Shown here: positions 28,421-37,427 of the stretch, in pieces
How positions within the stretch are numbered: position 1 is the first letter of the stretch
Layout of the letters: each line of letters opens with the position of its first letter
Origin: Ruminococcus sp. Phil11
Lineage (GTDB): Bacteria > Bacillota > Clostridia > Oscillospirales > Ruminococcaceae
Assembly (NCBI GenBank): GCA_001940925.1
Contig: MSGZ01000021.1
Span: 471 to 64,470 of the forward strand
Length of the DNA stretch: 64,000 nt
Direction of reading: 5' to 3'
Translations under genes and position numbers: made by a program
The notes under the pieces: model-generated
Told to the model about the DNA's origin: nothing
Databases searched by the model: none
The model's input: only the letters and a program-made list of their open reading frames with translations

Positions 28421-30631
28421 TCAGTACGCCGCACGTTCGGCGGAGAGGACGTCGCGGACGGTGCGGAGCCGGTTCAGCAGCGTGTCGAGCTGTTCCAGCG
28501 AGCTGACCGATACCGTCGCATTCAGCATCGCGTTGCCGTCCTTCAGCATGTGGAAATTGAAGTTCGATACCGGCAGATGCGCCTCACCGATCACCTGCGT
28601 GATATCGTTCAGCAGGTTCAGACGGTTCAGGCAGAGCACCTCGATATTTGCCTTCATCTCTGCGGCCGGCGCGTCGGACGCCCAGTGCGCCGCGACCCAG
28701 CGGCTCATCTCCGCGGGATCGTTTTTCTGAAGTGCCTCCTGATATTTCCGGCACTGCTGCTTGTGGATCGTAATGCCGTGACCCATTGTCGTGAAGCCGA
28801 CGATCTTCTCACCCTGCAGCGGCGAGCAGCACCGTGCCAGCTTGACCTCCAGATTGTCGATGCCGTCAATGATGATGCCAGTGCCGCCTCTGGTCGGCTT
28901 GCGGAGTTCGGGGAGCTGTTCGCCGGGCGTCTGCTGCTCGGCGGGCGCAAACCGCTTGAGATAATATTCCCGGATGCGCGGCATCAGCTTGGTCAGCGAC
29001 AGGCCGCCGTAGCCGACCGCCGCATAGAAATCATCCAGCGTTTCGCAGTTCGGCTGCCGCAGATCCTCCCGGACAATGCTTTCGAGCTGCTCCTGCGTCA
29101 TGACAATATGCATCCGCTTGCACTCGTGCTCGATGCTCGCTTTGCCCGTGACGATATTCTCCGGCCGCCGCTCCCGCTTGAACCATGAGCGAATCTTTGC
29201 GCGCGCCTCATTTGTCTTGACAATATCGAGCCAGTTGCGGTTCGGCCCCTTGTTCGGGTCCTTGCTTGTCAGGATCTCGCAGATCTCGCCGGTATTGAGC
29301 TGATAGGTCAGCGGGACGATTTTGCCGTCCACCTTGGCACCGGTCGTTCTGTGGCCGATCTGCGTATGGATATGATACGCGAAGTCGATAACCGTTGAGC
29401 CGACCGGCAGCGAAATGGAATCGCCCTTCGGCGTCATGACAACAACGTCCTCCGGCGCAATATCGTTCTTGATCGTCGCCACAAGCTCCTCGGGATCATC
29501 ACTCGCCTGCTGCGTTTCGAGCACCTGACGAATCCACGCAATGCGCGAATCCATAACAGTCTTGCCCTGAATGCTCTCCTTGTATTTCCAGTGTGCAGCA
29601 ACGCCGTATTCCGCATTTGCGTGCATCTCCCATGTGCGTATCTGTACCTCGAACGGGATGCCCTCCTTGCCGAGCACCGAGGTATGCAGTGACTGATAGC
29701 CGTTCGGCTTCGGGTTCGCAATATAGTCCTTAAAACGGTTCGGAATCGGGCGGAACATATCGTGGATCAGGCCGAGCACGCTGTAGCACTCGTTGTCGGT
29801 CGTCACGATCACCCGCACCGCATATTTATCGTAAATCTCATCAATGGATTTATGGTGGATATACACCTTTTTATATATGCCGTAGATGCTCTTGACACGC
29901 CCGTCGATCTGCGGCGGGGTGACGAAATCCTGCGAACGGAACCGCTCCGCGATCCGCTGCTTGATGCTCTCGATGAATGCCTCGCGCTCCTCTTTCTTGT
30001 TATCGAGCAGGCTTTCGATCTCCGCGTAGGCATAGGGGTCGAGGTAGTAGAATGACAGATCCTCAAGCTCCTCCTGCACCGATGTGATGCCGAGCCGGTG
30101 CGCGATCGGCGCATAGACATTCATCGTCTCAAATGCCGTATTGTGCTGCTTGTGAACCGGGCGGTACTGCAGCGTGCGCATATTGTGCAGACGGTCGGCC
30201 AGCTTGATAATCATGACGCGGATGTCCTGCGACATGGCCAGCAGAATCTTCATGACGTTCTCTGCCTGCTGCTGCTCCTTGGAGAAGGTCGGCACCTTGG
30301 CAAGCTTTGTCACGCCGTCCACGAGCATGGCAACGTCATGCCCGAAGCGCTTCTGCACATCCTCCCTTGTTGCGGCGGTATCCTCCACGACATCGTGGAG
30401 CAGTGCCGCGCAGAGCGTATCCGTATCCATGCCGAGCTCCAGCAGGATATACGCGACCGCGACCGGATGCACGATATACGGCTCTCCCGAGGAGCGCACC
30501 TGCCCCTCGTGGCACTGTGCGGCGTATTCGTATGCCGCGATCAGCTTGCTGATATCGTACTGCCGGTCATCTGTCAGGATTTTTGCAATAATCATGTCTA
30601 TGGTGTATGTCTCATCATGAAATTCCGGCAT
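28421..30631 (-). CDS. relA: Bifunctional (p)ppGpp synthetase/hydrolase (RSH)
   Basis: Makes and degrades the stringent-response alarmone. The HD hydrolase domain has LLHDVVEDT (about 77-85) and KLADRLHNMRT (about 142-152), so hydrolysis is probably retained. The synthetase domain (about 240-350) contains RFKDYIANPKPNGYQSLH. A TGS domain (about 395-455) and a C-terminal ACT domain (about 660-730) follow. 736 residues, full length. The ATG at 30631 has AAAAGGAGG. Together with upstream recJ this is the conserved Firmicute recJ-relA neighbourhood, although apt and dtd are missing. Confidence 0.95.
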   Translation of the reverse strand: MPEFHDETYTIDMIIAKILTDDRQYDISKLIAAYEYAAQCHEGQVRSSGEPYIVHPVAVAYILLELGMDTDTLCAALLHDVVEDTAATREDVQKRFGHDVAMLVDGVTKLAKVPTFSKEQQQAENVMKILLAMSQDIRVMIIKLADRLHNMRTLQYRPVHKQHNTAFETMNVYAPIAHRLGITSVQEELEDLSFYYLDPYAYAEIESLLDNKKEEREAFIESIKQRIAERFRSQDFVTPPQIDGRVKSIYGIYKKVYIHHKSIDEIYDKYAVRVIVTTDNECYSVLGLIHDMFRPIPNRFKDYIANPKPNGYQSLHTSVLGKEGIPFEVQIRTWEMHANAEYGVAAHWKYKESIQGKTVMDSRIAWIRQVLETQQASDDPEELVATIKNDIAPEDVVVMTPKGDSISLPVGSTVIDFAYHIHTQIGHRTTGAKVDGKIVPLTYQLNTGEICEILTSKDPNKGPNRNWLDIVKTNEARAKIRSWFKRERRPENIVTGKASIEHECKRMHIVMTQEQLESIVREDLRQPNCETLDDFYAAVGYGGLSLTKLMPRIREYYLKRFAPAEQQTPGEQLPELRKPTRGGTGIIIDGIDNLEVKLARCCSPLQGEKIVGFTTMGHGITIHKQQCRKYQEALQKNDPAEMSRWVAAHWASDAPAAEMKANIEVLCLNRLNLLNDITQVIGEAHLPVSNFNFHMLKDGNAMLNATVSVSSLEQLDTLLNRLRTVRDVLSAERAAY

Positions 30632-30707
30632 AAGAACACCTCCTTTTCAGGTGCACGCACCTATTGTTTTTTCCGGAACATGCGGAACAGACGCTTACAG
30701 CCGGAAC

Positions 30708-31031
30708 TCACATAATGATCTCCGAATGATAATACTGCTCCTGAAACCGGATCTGATTCATGATCTCTTCTTTCGTGAACGTGATGCCTTCCGGGCATAC
30801 GACCCATTTTTCTTCCGCATCGTCATGCCGGTGCACGACCGCAATGATCCTGCCCGTGAACTGTTTGACCGGCGTATCCACGCCAAGAATATAGGCGTCC
30901 TGTTCCTCGCCGTCCGGTGCCATGATGCCCTCGATATATCCGTAGTTCACGGGATAATACATGTCCCTGTATTCCGGATGATAACTCCCCAGCGGTCTGT
31001 CAACCGTCACCGTCACAATTTCCCCGATCAT
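30708..31031 (-). CDS. Inorganic pyrophosphatase-like protein
   Basis: 107 residues. The pattern of family I soluble pyrophosphatase is visible: YYPVNYGYI (about 25-33), then MAPDGEEQDAYILG (about 37-50, with the acidic Asp cluster). The protein is shorter than standard Ppa (about 170), so some catalytic residues at the ends may be absent; it may act on another pyrophosphate compound. Lies between phzF-like and relA in one operon. Confidence 0.8.
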   Translation of the reverse strand: MIGEIVTVTVDRPLGSYHPEYRDMYYPVNYGYIEGIMAPDGEEQDAYILGVDTPVKQFTGRIIAVVHRHDDAEEKWVVCPEGITFTKEEIMNQIRFQEQYYHSEIIM

Positions 31032-31041
31032 TTTCTTCTCC

Positions 31042-31833
31042 TTATGCTTCGCAATTCAGGTCCGGCAGAATCTCCGAAACTGCAAAAAGCGCAGCGGTTC
31101 CGGAAAGCTTCACGCGTCCGCCGCCGACCGCCGCATAGAGCACGCCGCCGCGGGCAGATGCCTGATATGCAGTCAGCTCCCGTTTGCCGAGCCGCTCCGC
31201 CCAATAGGGGGCAATCAGGCAATGCGTCGAGCCGGTCACCGGATCCTCCGGTATCTTCATTTTCGGTGCAAAGACACGGGAAACGCAGTCAAAGGTGCTG
31301 CCCCTTGCCGTCACCGCAATGCAGAGCCCGTCTAATTGCATCAGCTTTTCGGGATCGGGCGTCAGCGTCCGGACAGCTTCCTCCGAATCCAGCACGAGCA
31401 TCAGATCACGCGCAGCATAAGCCTGTACCGGCTGCACACCGATCGCGGCGGTCATCGCCGGCGTGACCGGTATCTCACGGAGCGGATACGCAGGAAAGTC
31501 CATTTCAATGCGTTCGCCGGTGAATTGCACGGTCAGCGCGCCGTGCATCGTCAGAAAGCGGAGCGATCCTGCATCCGGCCGATAAAACCGGTGCAGCACA
31601 TACGCTGTGCCGAGCGTTGCGTGTCCGCAGAAGTCGATCTCACCGCCCGGCGTAAACCAGCGCAGCCGGTATGCATCGCCCTCCGGCACTGCAAACGCAG
31701 TCTCCGGGAGATTGTTCTCAACCGCGATCTTCTGCATCAGATCATCGGGCAGCGGCGCATCCGTCACGCAGACAGCCGCCTGATTGCCCGCGAATACAGT
31801 CTCCGCAAATGCGTCAGCGATATATTGCTTCAT
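31042..31833 (-). CDS. PhzF-family isomerase/epimerase-like protein
   Basis: 263 residues. The N-terminus (DAFAETVFAGNQAAVC, about 7-22) and the catalytic Glu context NNLPETAFAV (about 39-48) are typical of PhzF enzymes, as is GGEIDFCGHATLG (about 63-75) and the C-terminal IPEDPVTGSTH (about 194-204). Family members isomerise small metabolites; only some make phenazines, and no phenazine genes are present. Its ATG overlaps the recJ stop by 4 bases. Confidence 0.92.
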   Translation of the reverse strand: MKQYIADAFAETVFAGNQAAVCVTDAPLPDDLMQKIAVENNLPETAFAVPEGDAYRLRWFTPGGEIDFCGHATLGTAYVLHRFYRPDAGSLRFLTMHGALTVQFTGERIEMDFPAYPLREIPVTPAMTAAIGVQPVQAYAARDLMLVLDSEEAVRTLTPDPEKLMQLDGLCIAVTARGSTFDCVSRVFAPKMKIPEDPVTGSTHCLIAPYWAERLGKRELTAYQASARGGVLYAAVGGGRVKLSGTAALFAVSEILPDLNCEA

Positions 31834-33875
31834 GAGGCATTCCCCTGCGCCAGCGACAGAATCTTCCGGTAAGCTTCGGATTCGGTCAGCTCGCGCTTCT
31901 GCGTGACGGGCAGCTTTGAGAGCGTCTCCGTCACCGGGTCATAGCAGAGCAGCCCCAGCTCGCTGAAAATATCCGCGATCATGCGGGCGCGGCAGCGGTT
32001 CATGCCCTTGCCCTGCAAAGCCGTACAAAGCTGCTGTACGGTCATCGGCATCCGCTGCACAAGCTGATAGACCGCGATCAGATCAGGCCGGTGCGGACAC
32101 ATCCGCTGATAGTATGCCTGTGCGGGCAGCTGCTCGCCGCGGCAGTAGGCGTCGTATGCAGCCTGTGCCGCAATCGCCTGCTCCTGCGCCTGTTCGGAAT
32201 ACCGCCAGTCCTCCGCACGCAGCGAAAGCGACGGCCTGCCCTGATATTCCTTTACATCCGCCGCGATCAGGAAGTCAAGTGTCTCCCCGATGCGGATGCC
32301 GGTCTCCTCCGGCTTTAAGCGGAACAGCAGCACCTCGCACTGTGCGGTACCCTTTTTCAGCCGCAGCTTGGTATGCGCACCGCCGGAGAGCGGCTGCACC
32401 TCCGCGACCGTCATGCCGGGCAGCACGAACAGGGGCTTGGGGTTCCCCGCGCCGAACGGCTCCATGATCTGCAGTCCCGCGACGTTTTCGGGCGTCAGTG
32501 CCTGCGGTTCGAGCGAACGCTCCGCATGAACGGTCATGACCGGCATGACGGGATTGTGCTCTGCCGCATAACGCTGGATCGCCTGCATGAAATTGTCCTT
32601 TTCCTCCGGCGAGACCGTAAAGCCGCCTGCACCGGGATGCCCGCCGTACCGCACCAGATGCGCCTCGCAGGCCTTCAGGCACTCGAACACCGAGAAATCC
32701 CCGAAGCTTCTTGCGGAGCCGCGGTAGCCGTCGTCCTCCAGCGACATCAGGAAGCAGGGCTTGCCGAAGCGCTCCATCAGCCGCGCCGCGACAATGCCGA
32801 TGACCCCGTGATGCCAGTTCTCGCCGGCAAAGACCAGTACGCGCTCCGAGAGCGTTTCCGGATGCTGCCGGATCACCCCGAGGATCTCGTCGGTGATCTC
32901 CTGCTCGGTCTTTTTCCGGTCGTTATTCAGCGAATGGATCTGTGCGGCGAGCAGCTGTGCCTCGTCCGGGTCGTCCGTCAGGAACAGCTTTGCCGCAATG
33001 GATGCCGACGCAAAGCGTCCCGCCGCATTGATGCGCGGGATCAGCTGGAACGCGGCATTCTGTGCGGAGATGACCGTGCCCTCCTCAATGCCGCAGACCG
33101 CCATAAGCGAGAGCAGTCCCATGCGCTCGGTGTTGGCAAGCAGCTGCAGGCCGCGCTGTACGATGTAGCGGTTTTCGCCGTCCAGCGGCATGACATCCGC
33201 GATCGTCGCGAGTGCCGCCAGATCGCCGAACTGTTCGAGCGCGGGCTCCCAGTCGCCGCCGTCCAGTGCCGCGATCAGCTTCAGCACCACGACGGCACCG
33301 CAGATCGTTTTATACGGTGAGGGGCAGTCCGGCCGGAACGGATCGACCACGGCCACAGCCTCCGGCAGCGTATCGCCGGGACGGTGGTGGTCGGTGATGA
33401 CCAGATCCATGCCCAGCTCCCGGATGTATTTTGCTTCCTCGACCGCGGAGATGCCGTTATCCACGGTCACAATGAGGGAAACGCCGTCCTCATGCAGTGC
33501 CTTGAGGCTTTCGCAGCGCATCCCGTAGCCCTCTCTCCGCGTCGGGATATACCATGTCACATCCGCGCCTGCGCACATCAGCCAGTCTGTCAGCATGACC
33601 GTTGCGGTCACGCCGTCGCAGTCGTAGTCGCCGTATACGCAGATGCGCTCCCCGCTGTCAACCGCCGCAAGAATGCGCTCTGCGGCGTGCTCCATGTCCG
33701 CAAGCAATAACGGGTCGGAAAGGCCGGAAACGTCCAGCAGACTGCCCGCGGCTTCCAGTGATTCGATCTCGCGGGAGACCAGCACCTCCGCGCAGAGCTG
33801 TGTTATGCCGCCCTGCTGCCGGAGCATCGCTGCCTTTTTCGCATCCGGTGTTCCGATTTCCCATCGTTTCAGCAA
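31830..33875 (-). CDS. recJ: Single-stranded-DNA-specific exonuclease RecJ
   Basis: 5'-3' exonuclease used in recombination and mismatch repair. The DHH-family motifs are present: YGDYDCDGVTAT (about 80-91), VITDHHRPG (about 159-167) and GGHPGAGGF (about 411-419) of DHHA1, followed by an OB-fold region and a C-terminal winged-helix-like extension (to 681). First gene of the reverse operon recJ-phzF-ppa-relA-GNAT-MBL-GNAT, driven by a good promoter. Confidence 0.95.
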   Translation of the reverse strand: MLKRWEIGTPDAKKAAMLRQQGGITQLCAEVLVSREIESLEAAGSLLDVSGLSDPLLLADMEHAAERILAAVDSGERICVYGDYDCDGVTATVMLTDWLMCAGADVTWYIPTRREGYGMRCESLKALHEDGVSLIVTVDNGISAVEEAKYIRELGMDLVITDHHRPGDTLPEAVAVVDPFRPDCPSPYKTICGAVVVLKLIAALDGGDWEPALEQFGDLAALATIADVMPLDGENRYIVQRGLQLLANTERMGLLSLMAVCGIEEGTVISAQNAAFQLIPRINAAGRFASASIAAKLFLTDDPDEAQLLAAQIHSLNNDRKKTEQEITDEILGVIRQHPETLSERVLVFAGENWHHGVIGIVAARLMERFGKPCFLMSLEDDGYRGSARSFGDFSVFECLKACEAHLVRYGGHPGAGGFTVSPEEKDNFMQAIQRYAAEHNPVMPVMTVHAERSLEPQALTPENVAGLQIMEPFGAGNPKPLFVLPGMTVAEVQPLSGGAHTKLRLKKGTAQCEVLLFRLKPEETGIRIGETLDFLIAADVKEYQGRPSLSLRAEDWRYSEQAQEQAIAAQAAYDAYCRGEQLPAQAYYQRMCPHRPDLIAVYQLVQRMPMTVQQLCTALQGKGMNRCRARMIADIFSELGLLCYDPVTETLSKLPVTQKRELTESEAYRKILSLAQGNAS

Positions 33876-33936
33876 ATTCTGCCACCTCCGCTGTCAGAAC
33901 GGTCGATTGCCCGTTCGTGATCCTTCTCATCTTATT

Positions 33937-33965
33937 AGTATACCATTTTTATGAAAAAAAAGCAA
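33937..33965 (-). promoter_or_regulatory. Promoter of recJ-relA operon
   Basis: Minus-strand TTGCTT (33960-33965), 17-base spacer, TATACT (33937-33942). Confidence 0.7.
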
Positions 33966-33967
33966 GC

Positions 33968-34062
33968 CCCGGCGGGCAGCGCCCGCTGGCATTTCCCTTC
34001 GGGGGCGGGTGGCGAAGCTCCCCAAATATGCTTAGTGCACGCCGCGGAGCGGCTTCTGTCAG
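33968..34062 (+). repeat. Family 2 intergenic repeat, copy 2
   Basis: Aligns with 25918-26005 over about 90 bases: GGGCAGCGCCCGC hairpin, CGGGGGCGG, GCGAAG, CACGCCGCGG and GCGGCTTCT in the same order and spacing. Non-coding in both places. Confidence 0.7.
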
Positions 34063-34087
34063 GTTACTGCTCCCCGATTATTGCGTG

Positions 34088-34178
34088 AAAAGTGAAGAAC
34101 TGCGGTGTGCCTTCGGCAGATTTGAAATACATCGCCGCAGGCGATACCGCCGTTATTCACTATTCGTTCTTCACTTTT
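34088..34178. repeat. 91-base inverted-repeat element (MITE-like or structured RNA)
   Basis: Terminal arms AAAAGTGAAGAAC (34088-34100) and GTTCTTCACTTTT (34166-34178) are perfect 13-base inverted repeats. Inside are two small hairpins, GCCTTCGGC and ATCGCCGCAGGCGAT (about 34131-34145). No coding capacity. Confidence 0.65.
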
Positions 34179-34192
34179 TTCTGTCTCTCCCA

Positions 34193-34221
34193 TTGAATTT
34201 TCAGGTGTGATATGTTATAAT
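34193..34221 (+). promoter_or_regulatory. Promoter of the 34261 gene/radA unit
   Basis: TTGAAT (34193-34198), 17-base spacer, TATAAT (34216-34221). Confidence 0.8.
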
Positions 34222-34260
34222 GATATCAAATCCGCAGATATGCGAAAGGAGCTTCCGAAT

Positions 34261-34440
34261 ATGAGCAAGCAGCAGAAAACTTTGCCGAACAACGGCAGAA
34301 ACCGTCAGGAGCGCAGACAGCAGGAGCGCAAGCCCCGCACGAGTTCCTCAAACAAGCCGACATGGCTCCGCATCCTGATCGTTGCGATCATCGGCGCAAT
34401 GCTGATCGGCTTCTGTCTCGCCCCGCTGTTCGGCCGCTGA
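34261..34440 (+). CDS. Small single-helix membrane protein
   Basis: 59 residues. The first 32 are very basic and polar (many Arg, Gln, Asn, Lys), followed by one hydrophobic helix (about 35-57). The ATG at 34261 follows AAGGAG. Predicted cytoplasmic basic tail with a C-terminal membrane anchor. Unknown function; co-transcribed with radA, which begins 11 bases after its stop. Confidence 0.7.
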   Translation: MSKQQKTLPNNGRNRQERRQQERKPRTSSSNKPTWLRILIVAIIGAMLIGFCLAPLFGR

Positions 34441-34450
34441 ACCGACCGGC

Positions 34451-35851
34451 ATGGCGAAGGCAAGAACACGGTATGAATGCACTGCCTGCGGTGCCGAATA
34501 CCTGAAATGGAACGGGCAGTGCACGAACTGCGGCGCGTGGAATACCATTGAAGAAGCACTGCCGGAGATCAAGCCGGCCGCAAGAACCGGCGGTTCCGGC
34601 AATGCAAGGCGCACCGCCGATCTTTCCGCGCAGATCCGCGAGCTGTCCGAGATCGGCACGAACGAGGACATCCGCTATGATACGGGGATCTCGGAGCTGA
34701 ACCGCGTCCTCGGCGGCGGACTGGTCAAGGGCTCGGTCGTGCTGCTCGGCGGTGAACCGGGCATCGGAAAAAGTACGCTTTTGCTTCAGATCTGTCAGTA
34801 TCTCGGCGAATCGCATTCGGTGCTGTATGTCTCCGGCGAGGAATCCGCACGGCAGATCAAGCTGCGGGCGCAGCGGCTCGGCGTCGATACCGAAAGCCTT
34901 TATCTGCTGACTGTCAGCGATGCAGAGGCCGTCTGTGATACGATCATGGAGAGCGAGCCGGATGTCGTCATCATTGACTCGATCCAGACCATGCACATCT
35001 CCGGACTGAGCTCGGGGTCGGGTTCTGTCCCGCAGGTGCGCGAATGCACGACGCTGTTCATGCAGACCGCAAAGGCAAAGGAGATCCCGATCTTTCTGGT
35101 CGGGCATGTGACCAAGGAGGGCTCGATCGCGGGGCCGAAGGTCATGGAGCACATCGTCGATGCCGTGCTGATCTTCGAGGGCGACCGCTACCAGAGCATC
35201 CGTATTCTCCGGGCGGTCAAAAACCGCTTCGGCTCTACCAATGAGATCGGCGTTTTTGAGATGAAGGACACCGGCCTTGCGGAGGTCGATAATCCGTCGG
35301 CGATGCTGCTGGACGGCCGACCGCTCGGCGTATCGGGCACCTGCGTATGCTGCATGATGGAGGGCAGCCGCCCGATCCTCGCGGAGATCCAGGCACTGGC
35401 AGCAAAGAGCACGCTCTCTGCGCCGCGCCGCACCGCGACCGGCTTTGACTATAACCGCGTGTATATTCTGCTGGCGGTGCTCGAAAAGCGCATGGGACTG
35501 TTTTTCGGCGCGCTGGACGTTTATCTGAATATCGTCGGCGGCTTCCGGCTTGACGAGCCCGCAGGCGATCTGGCCGTCGCGCTTGCGCTGTATTCCGCGC
35601 TTATGGACAAGCCGATCCCGGAGACGGTCATCGCATTCGGTGAGGTCGGCCTCGGCGGAGAGTTGCGCGCCGTTTCCAATGCGGCACAGCGCATCCAGGA
35701 GGCCGAACGCCTCGGCTTTACGCTCTGTATTCTGCCGAAGCAGACGCTCCGCACGCTGCAGAAAGACCGCTTCACGATCCGGTTAGAGGGCGTATCCAAT
35801 CTGCGGGAGGCGTTTGCGGTGCTGGAGAAGCAGTCCGGAAAGCAGGCATGA
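34451..35851 (+). CDS. radA: DNA repair protein RadA
   Basis: RecA-like branch-migration ATPase for recombination intermediates. A four-Cys zinc finger (CTAC about 11-14 and CTNC about 27-30) opens the protein. Walker A GGEPGIGKST (about 98-107), the RadA-specific KNRFG motif (about 258-262) and the C-terminal Lon-protease-like domain (about 290-455) are all present. 466 residues. The ribosome binding site is weak (11-base gap after the small gene), so translation may be coupled. Confidence 0.95.
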   Translation: MAKARTRYECTACGAEYLKWNGQCTNCGAWNTIEEALPEIKPAARTGGSGNARRTADLSAQIRELSEIGTNEDIRYDTGISELNRVLGGGLVKGSVVLLGGEPGIGKSTLLLQICQYLGESHSVLYVSGEESARQIKLRAQRLGVDTESLYLLTVSDAEAVCDTIMESEPDVVIIDSIQTMHISGLSSGSGSVPQVRECTTLFMQTAKAKEIPIFLVGHVTKEGSIAGPKVMEHIVDAVLIFEGDRYQSIRILRAVKNRFGSTNEIGVFEMKDTGLAEVDNPSAMLLDGRPLGVSGTCVCCMMEGSRPILAEIQALAAKSTLSAPRRTATGFDYNRVYILLAVLEKRMGLFFGALDVYLNIVGGFRLDEPAGDLAVALALYSALMDKPIPETVIAFGEVGLGGELRAVSNAAQRIQEAERLGFTLCILPKQTLRTLQKDRFTIRLEGVSNLREAFAVLEKQSGKQA

Positions 35852-35885
35852 CCGCAGCAATATTTTACATGACAGGAGAAACCGT

Positions 35886-36419
35886 ATGGCAGGCATTTTC
35901 AGCATCCGGCGGAACGATCCGCAGGAGGAACAGGTCAGTATATCGGATACCGGCACGAACGTCCTGCTGACGGTGCTGGTGCTTGCGGGCTCGGCACTTG
36001 CGGAGACCGACAGTCAGCGGCGGCTGATCGTCTGGCTGGCGGAGCAGAAGCTCAACGAGGGCGTCTGCGCCGGGTTCAGCCTTTCGGATATGCCGTGGGA
36101 CGCGGAAAGCTTTGAGGCCGACCGGCAGTTCATGGTGCGCACGGCGGATGCAGCCTCGCAGAAAACGGGCTGGCAGACGCTGAACTACTGGCCGAACGCA
36201 AAGGCACTGATGCCGATGCTCGGCTGGTTCCGCAAGGGCTTTGTCCGGCTGAAGGCCGCGGATATTGATCCGGCTAGGCTGACGCACTGGCTCAGCGAGC
36301 AGAACGAGGATGACCCCGTGCTGAACGGGTTCCCGCGCTGCAAAAAGCACAAGGCGTACTTAACGTGGAACGGATGCATTGCCTGCGGCGGGGAGCTCCC
36401 CCCGCGGGCTCCCCACTGA
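35886..36419 (+). CDS. Protein of unknown function
   Basis: 177 residues, cytosolic, no recognised family. N-terminus acidic and polar; the C-terminus contains CKKHK and CIAC spaced by 9 residues, a possible zinc-binding knuckle. The ATG at 35886 has CAGGAG 9 bases upstream. The last codons overlap a GC-rich direct repeat (GCGGGCTCCCC at about 36404 and 36425). Follows radA by 34 bases and is probably co-transcribed. Confidence 0.7.
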   Translation: MAGIFSIRRNDPQEEQVSISDTGTNVLLTVLVLAGSALAETDSQRRLIVWLAEQKLNEGVCAGFSLSDMPWDAESFEADRQFMVRTADAASQKTGWQTLNYWPNAKALMPMLGWFRKGFVRLKAADIDPARLTHWLSEQNEDDPVLNGFPRCKKHKAYLTWNGCIACGGELPPRAPH

Positions 36420-36452
36420 TACACGCGGGCTCCCCGCTGATACAAAAAAAGC

Positions 36453-36481
36453 TTGACAAGGAGAAAAAAAGCTGATATAAT
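36453..36481 (+). promoter_or_regulatory. Promoter of pspA
   Basis: TTGACA (36453-36458), 17-base spacer, TATAAT (36476-36481): full consensus, no sigma-54 type element is seen. Confidence 0.9.
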
Positions 36482-36553
36482 ATATGATAACGGCGGCACG
36501 AAGCAAGTGCTGCGGTTCCGATCATTTCATAATGAAACAGGAGGGTACATCAA

Positions 36554-37333
36554 ATGGGCATTTTCTCCAGACTGAGTGATATTCTGAAAGCGAACATCAA
36601 CGATATGCTTGATAAGGCGGAGGATCCGGAAAAGCTTGTCAAACAGATCATCATTGACATGCAGAAGGAGCTGACCAAATCCACGCAGGCACTCGGCAAG
36701 GCGGTTGCCAGCGAGCGTATGGTCGAAAAGCAGTACCGTAATGCCTGTGCTGTATCTGCAAGCTGGGAATCCCGCGCCAAGGCTGCGCTGAAGGCCGGCG
36801 ATGCGGAACTCGCAAAGAAGGCACTGGCCAGCAAGGTCAAGGCGGACGAGGATGTCGCCAACTACCGTGAAATGTATGAGACCATCTCCAATCAGACGGA
36901 AGCGATCCGTTCCCAGGTTGAGGTGCTCAAGTCCAAGATGCAGGAAGCAAAGTCCCGCGAGGCAATGCTGATCGCACGTTCTCAGATGGCAGATACCACG
37001 AAGGAGCTGGCACAGTCTCTGAGCGGCATCGACACGAACAGCTCGTTCGACAAGCTCTCCAAGATGGAGGAGAAGATCACCCGCAAGGAAGCAGAGGCTG
37101 CTGCATTCAGCGAGATCCTCGGCAACGGCAAGCCCGAGGAGGTCGCGACCTTCGAGGAGCTCGAGCGCAATGCCAAGGTGGACAGCGAGCTGGAGCGTCT
37201 GATGGCAGAAATGGGCATGGCTCCGTCTGCCGGAGATACCGCTTCTGTCAATGATGAACTGGCTGCTGCGATCAGCGCACTGGAGGCGGATTCCGCTCCG
37301 GCAGAAATGCCGATGGAGGCTCCCGGTATCTGA
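36554..37333 (+). CDS. pspA: PspA/IM30 (Vipp1) family membrane-stress protein
   Basis: 259 residues, mostly long coiled-coil helices (about 20-225), matching PspA/IM30 proteins that coat and stabilise the inner membrane face under stress. The N-terminal amphipathic stretch MGIFSRLSDILKANINDML fits the membrane-binding helix. The C-terminal 40 residues are Ala/Glu/Pro-rich. The ATG follows AGGAGG. No pspBC or liaFSR partners are adjacent. A consensus promoter and strong terminator make it monocistronic. Confidence 0.9.
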   Translation: MGIFSRLSDILKANINDMLDKAEDPEKLVKQIIIDMQKELTKSTQALGKAVASERMVEKQYRNACAVSASWESRAKAALKAGDAELAKKALASKVKADEDVANYREMYETISNQTEAIRSQVEVLKSKMQEAKSREAMLIARSQMADTTKELAQSLSGIDTNSSFDKLSKMEEKITRKEAEAAAFSEILGNGKPEEVATFEELERNAKVDSELERLMAEMGMAPSAGDTASVNDELAAAISALEADSAPAEMPMEAPGI

Positions 37334-37367
37334 GCGCGCCGCTTTGTACCATGATCTGAAACTTGCG

Positions 37368-37402
37368 GCACAGTCTCACGTTCCGTGAGGCTGTGCTTTT
37401 TT
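37368..37402 (+). terminator. Terminator after pspA
   Basis: GCACAGTCTCAC (37368-37379) pairs with GTGAGGCTGTGC (37385-37396) over 12 bases with one G-U, followed by six T. Confidence 0.92.
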
Positions 37403-37427
37403 CCAGCAGGAAAGAGAGGTTCTCTCC

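Noticed and set aside
36404..36440. GC-rich direct repeat GCGGGCTCCCC next to the pspA promoter
   Set aside because: Only two copies, partly coding for the end of the upstream protein; no further evidence for an operator.
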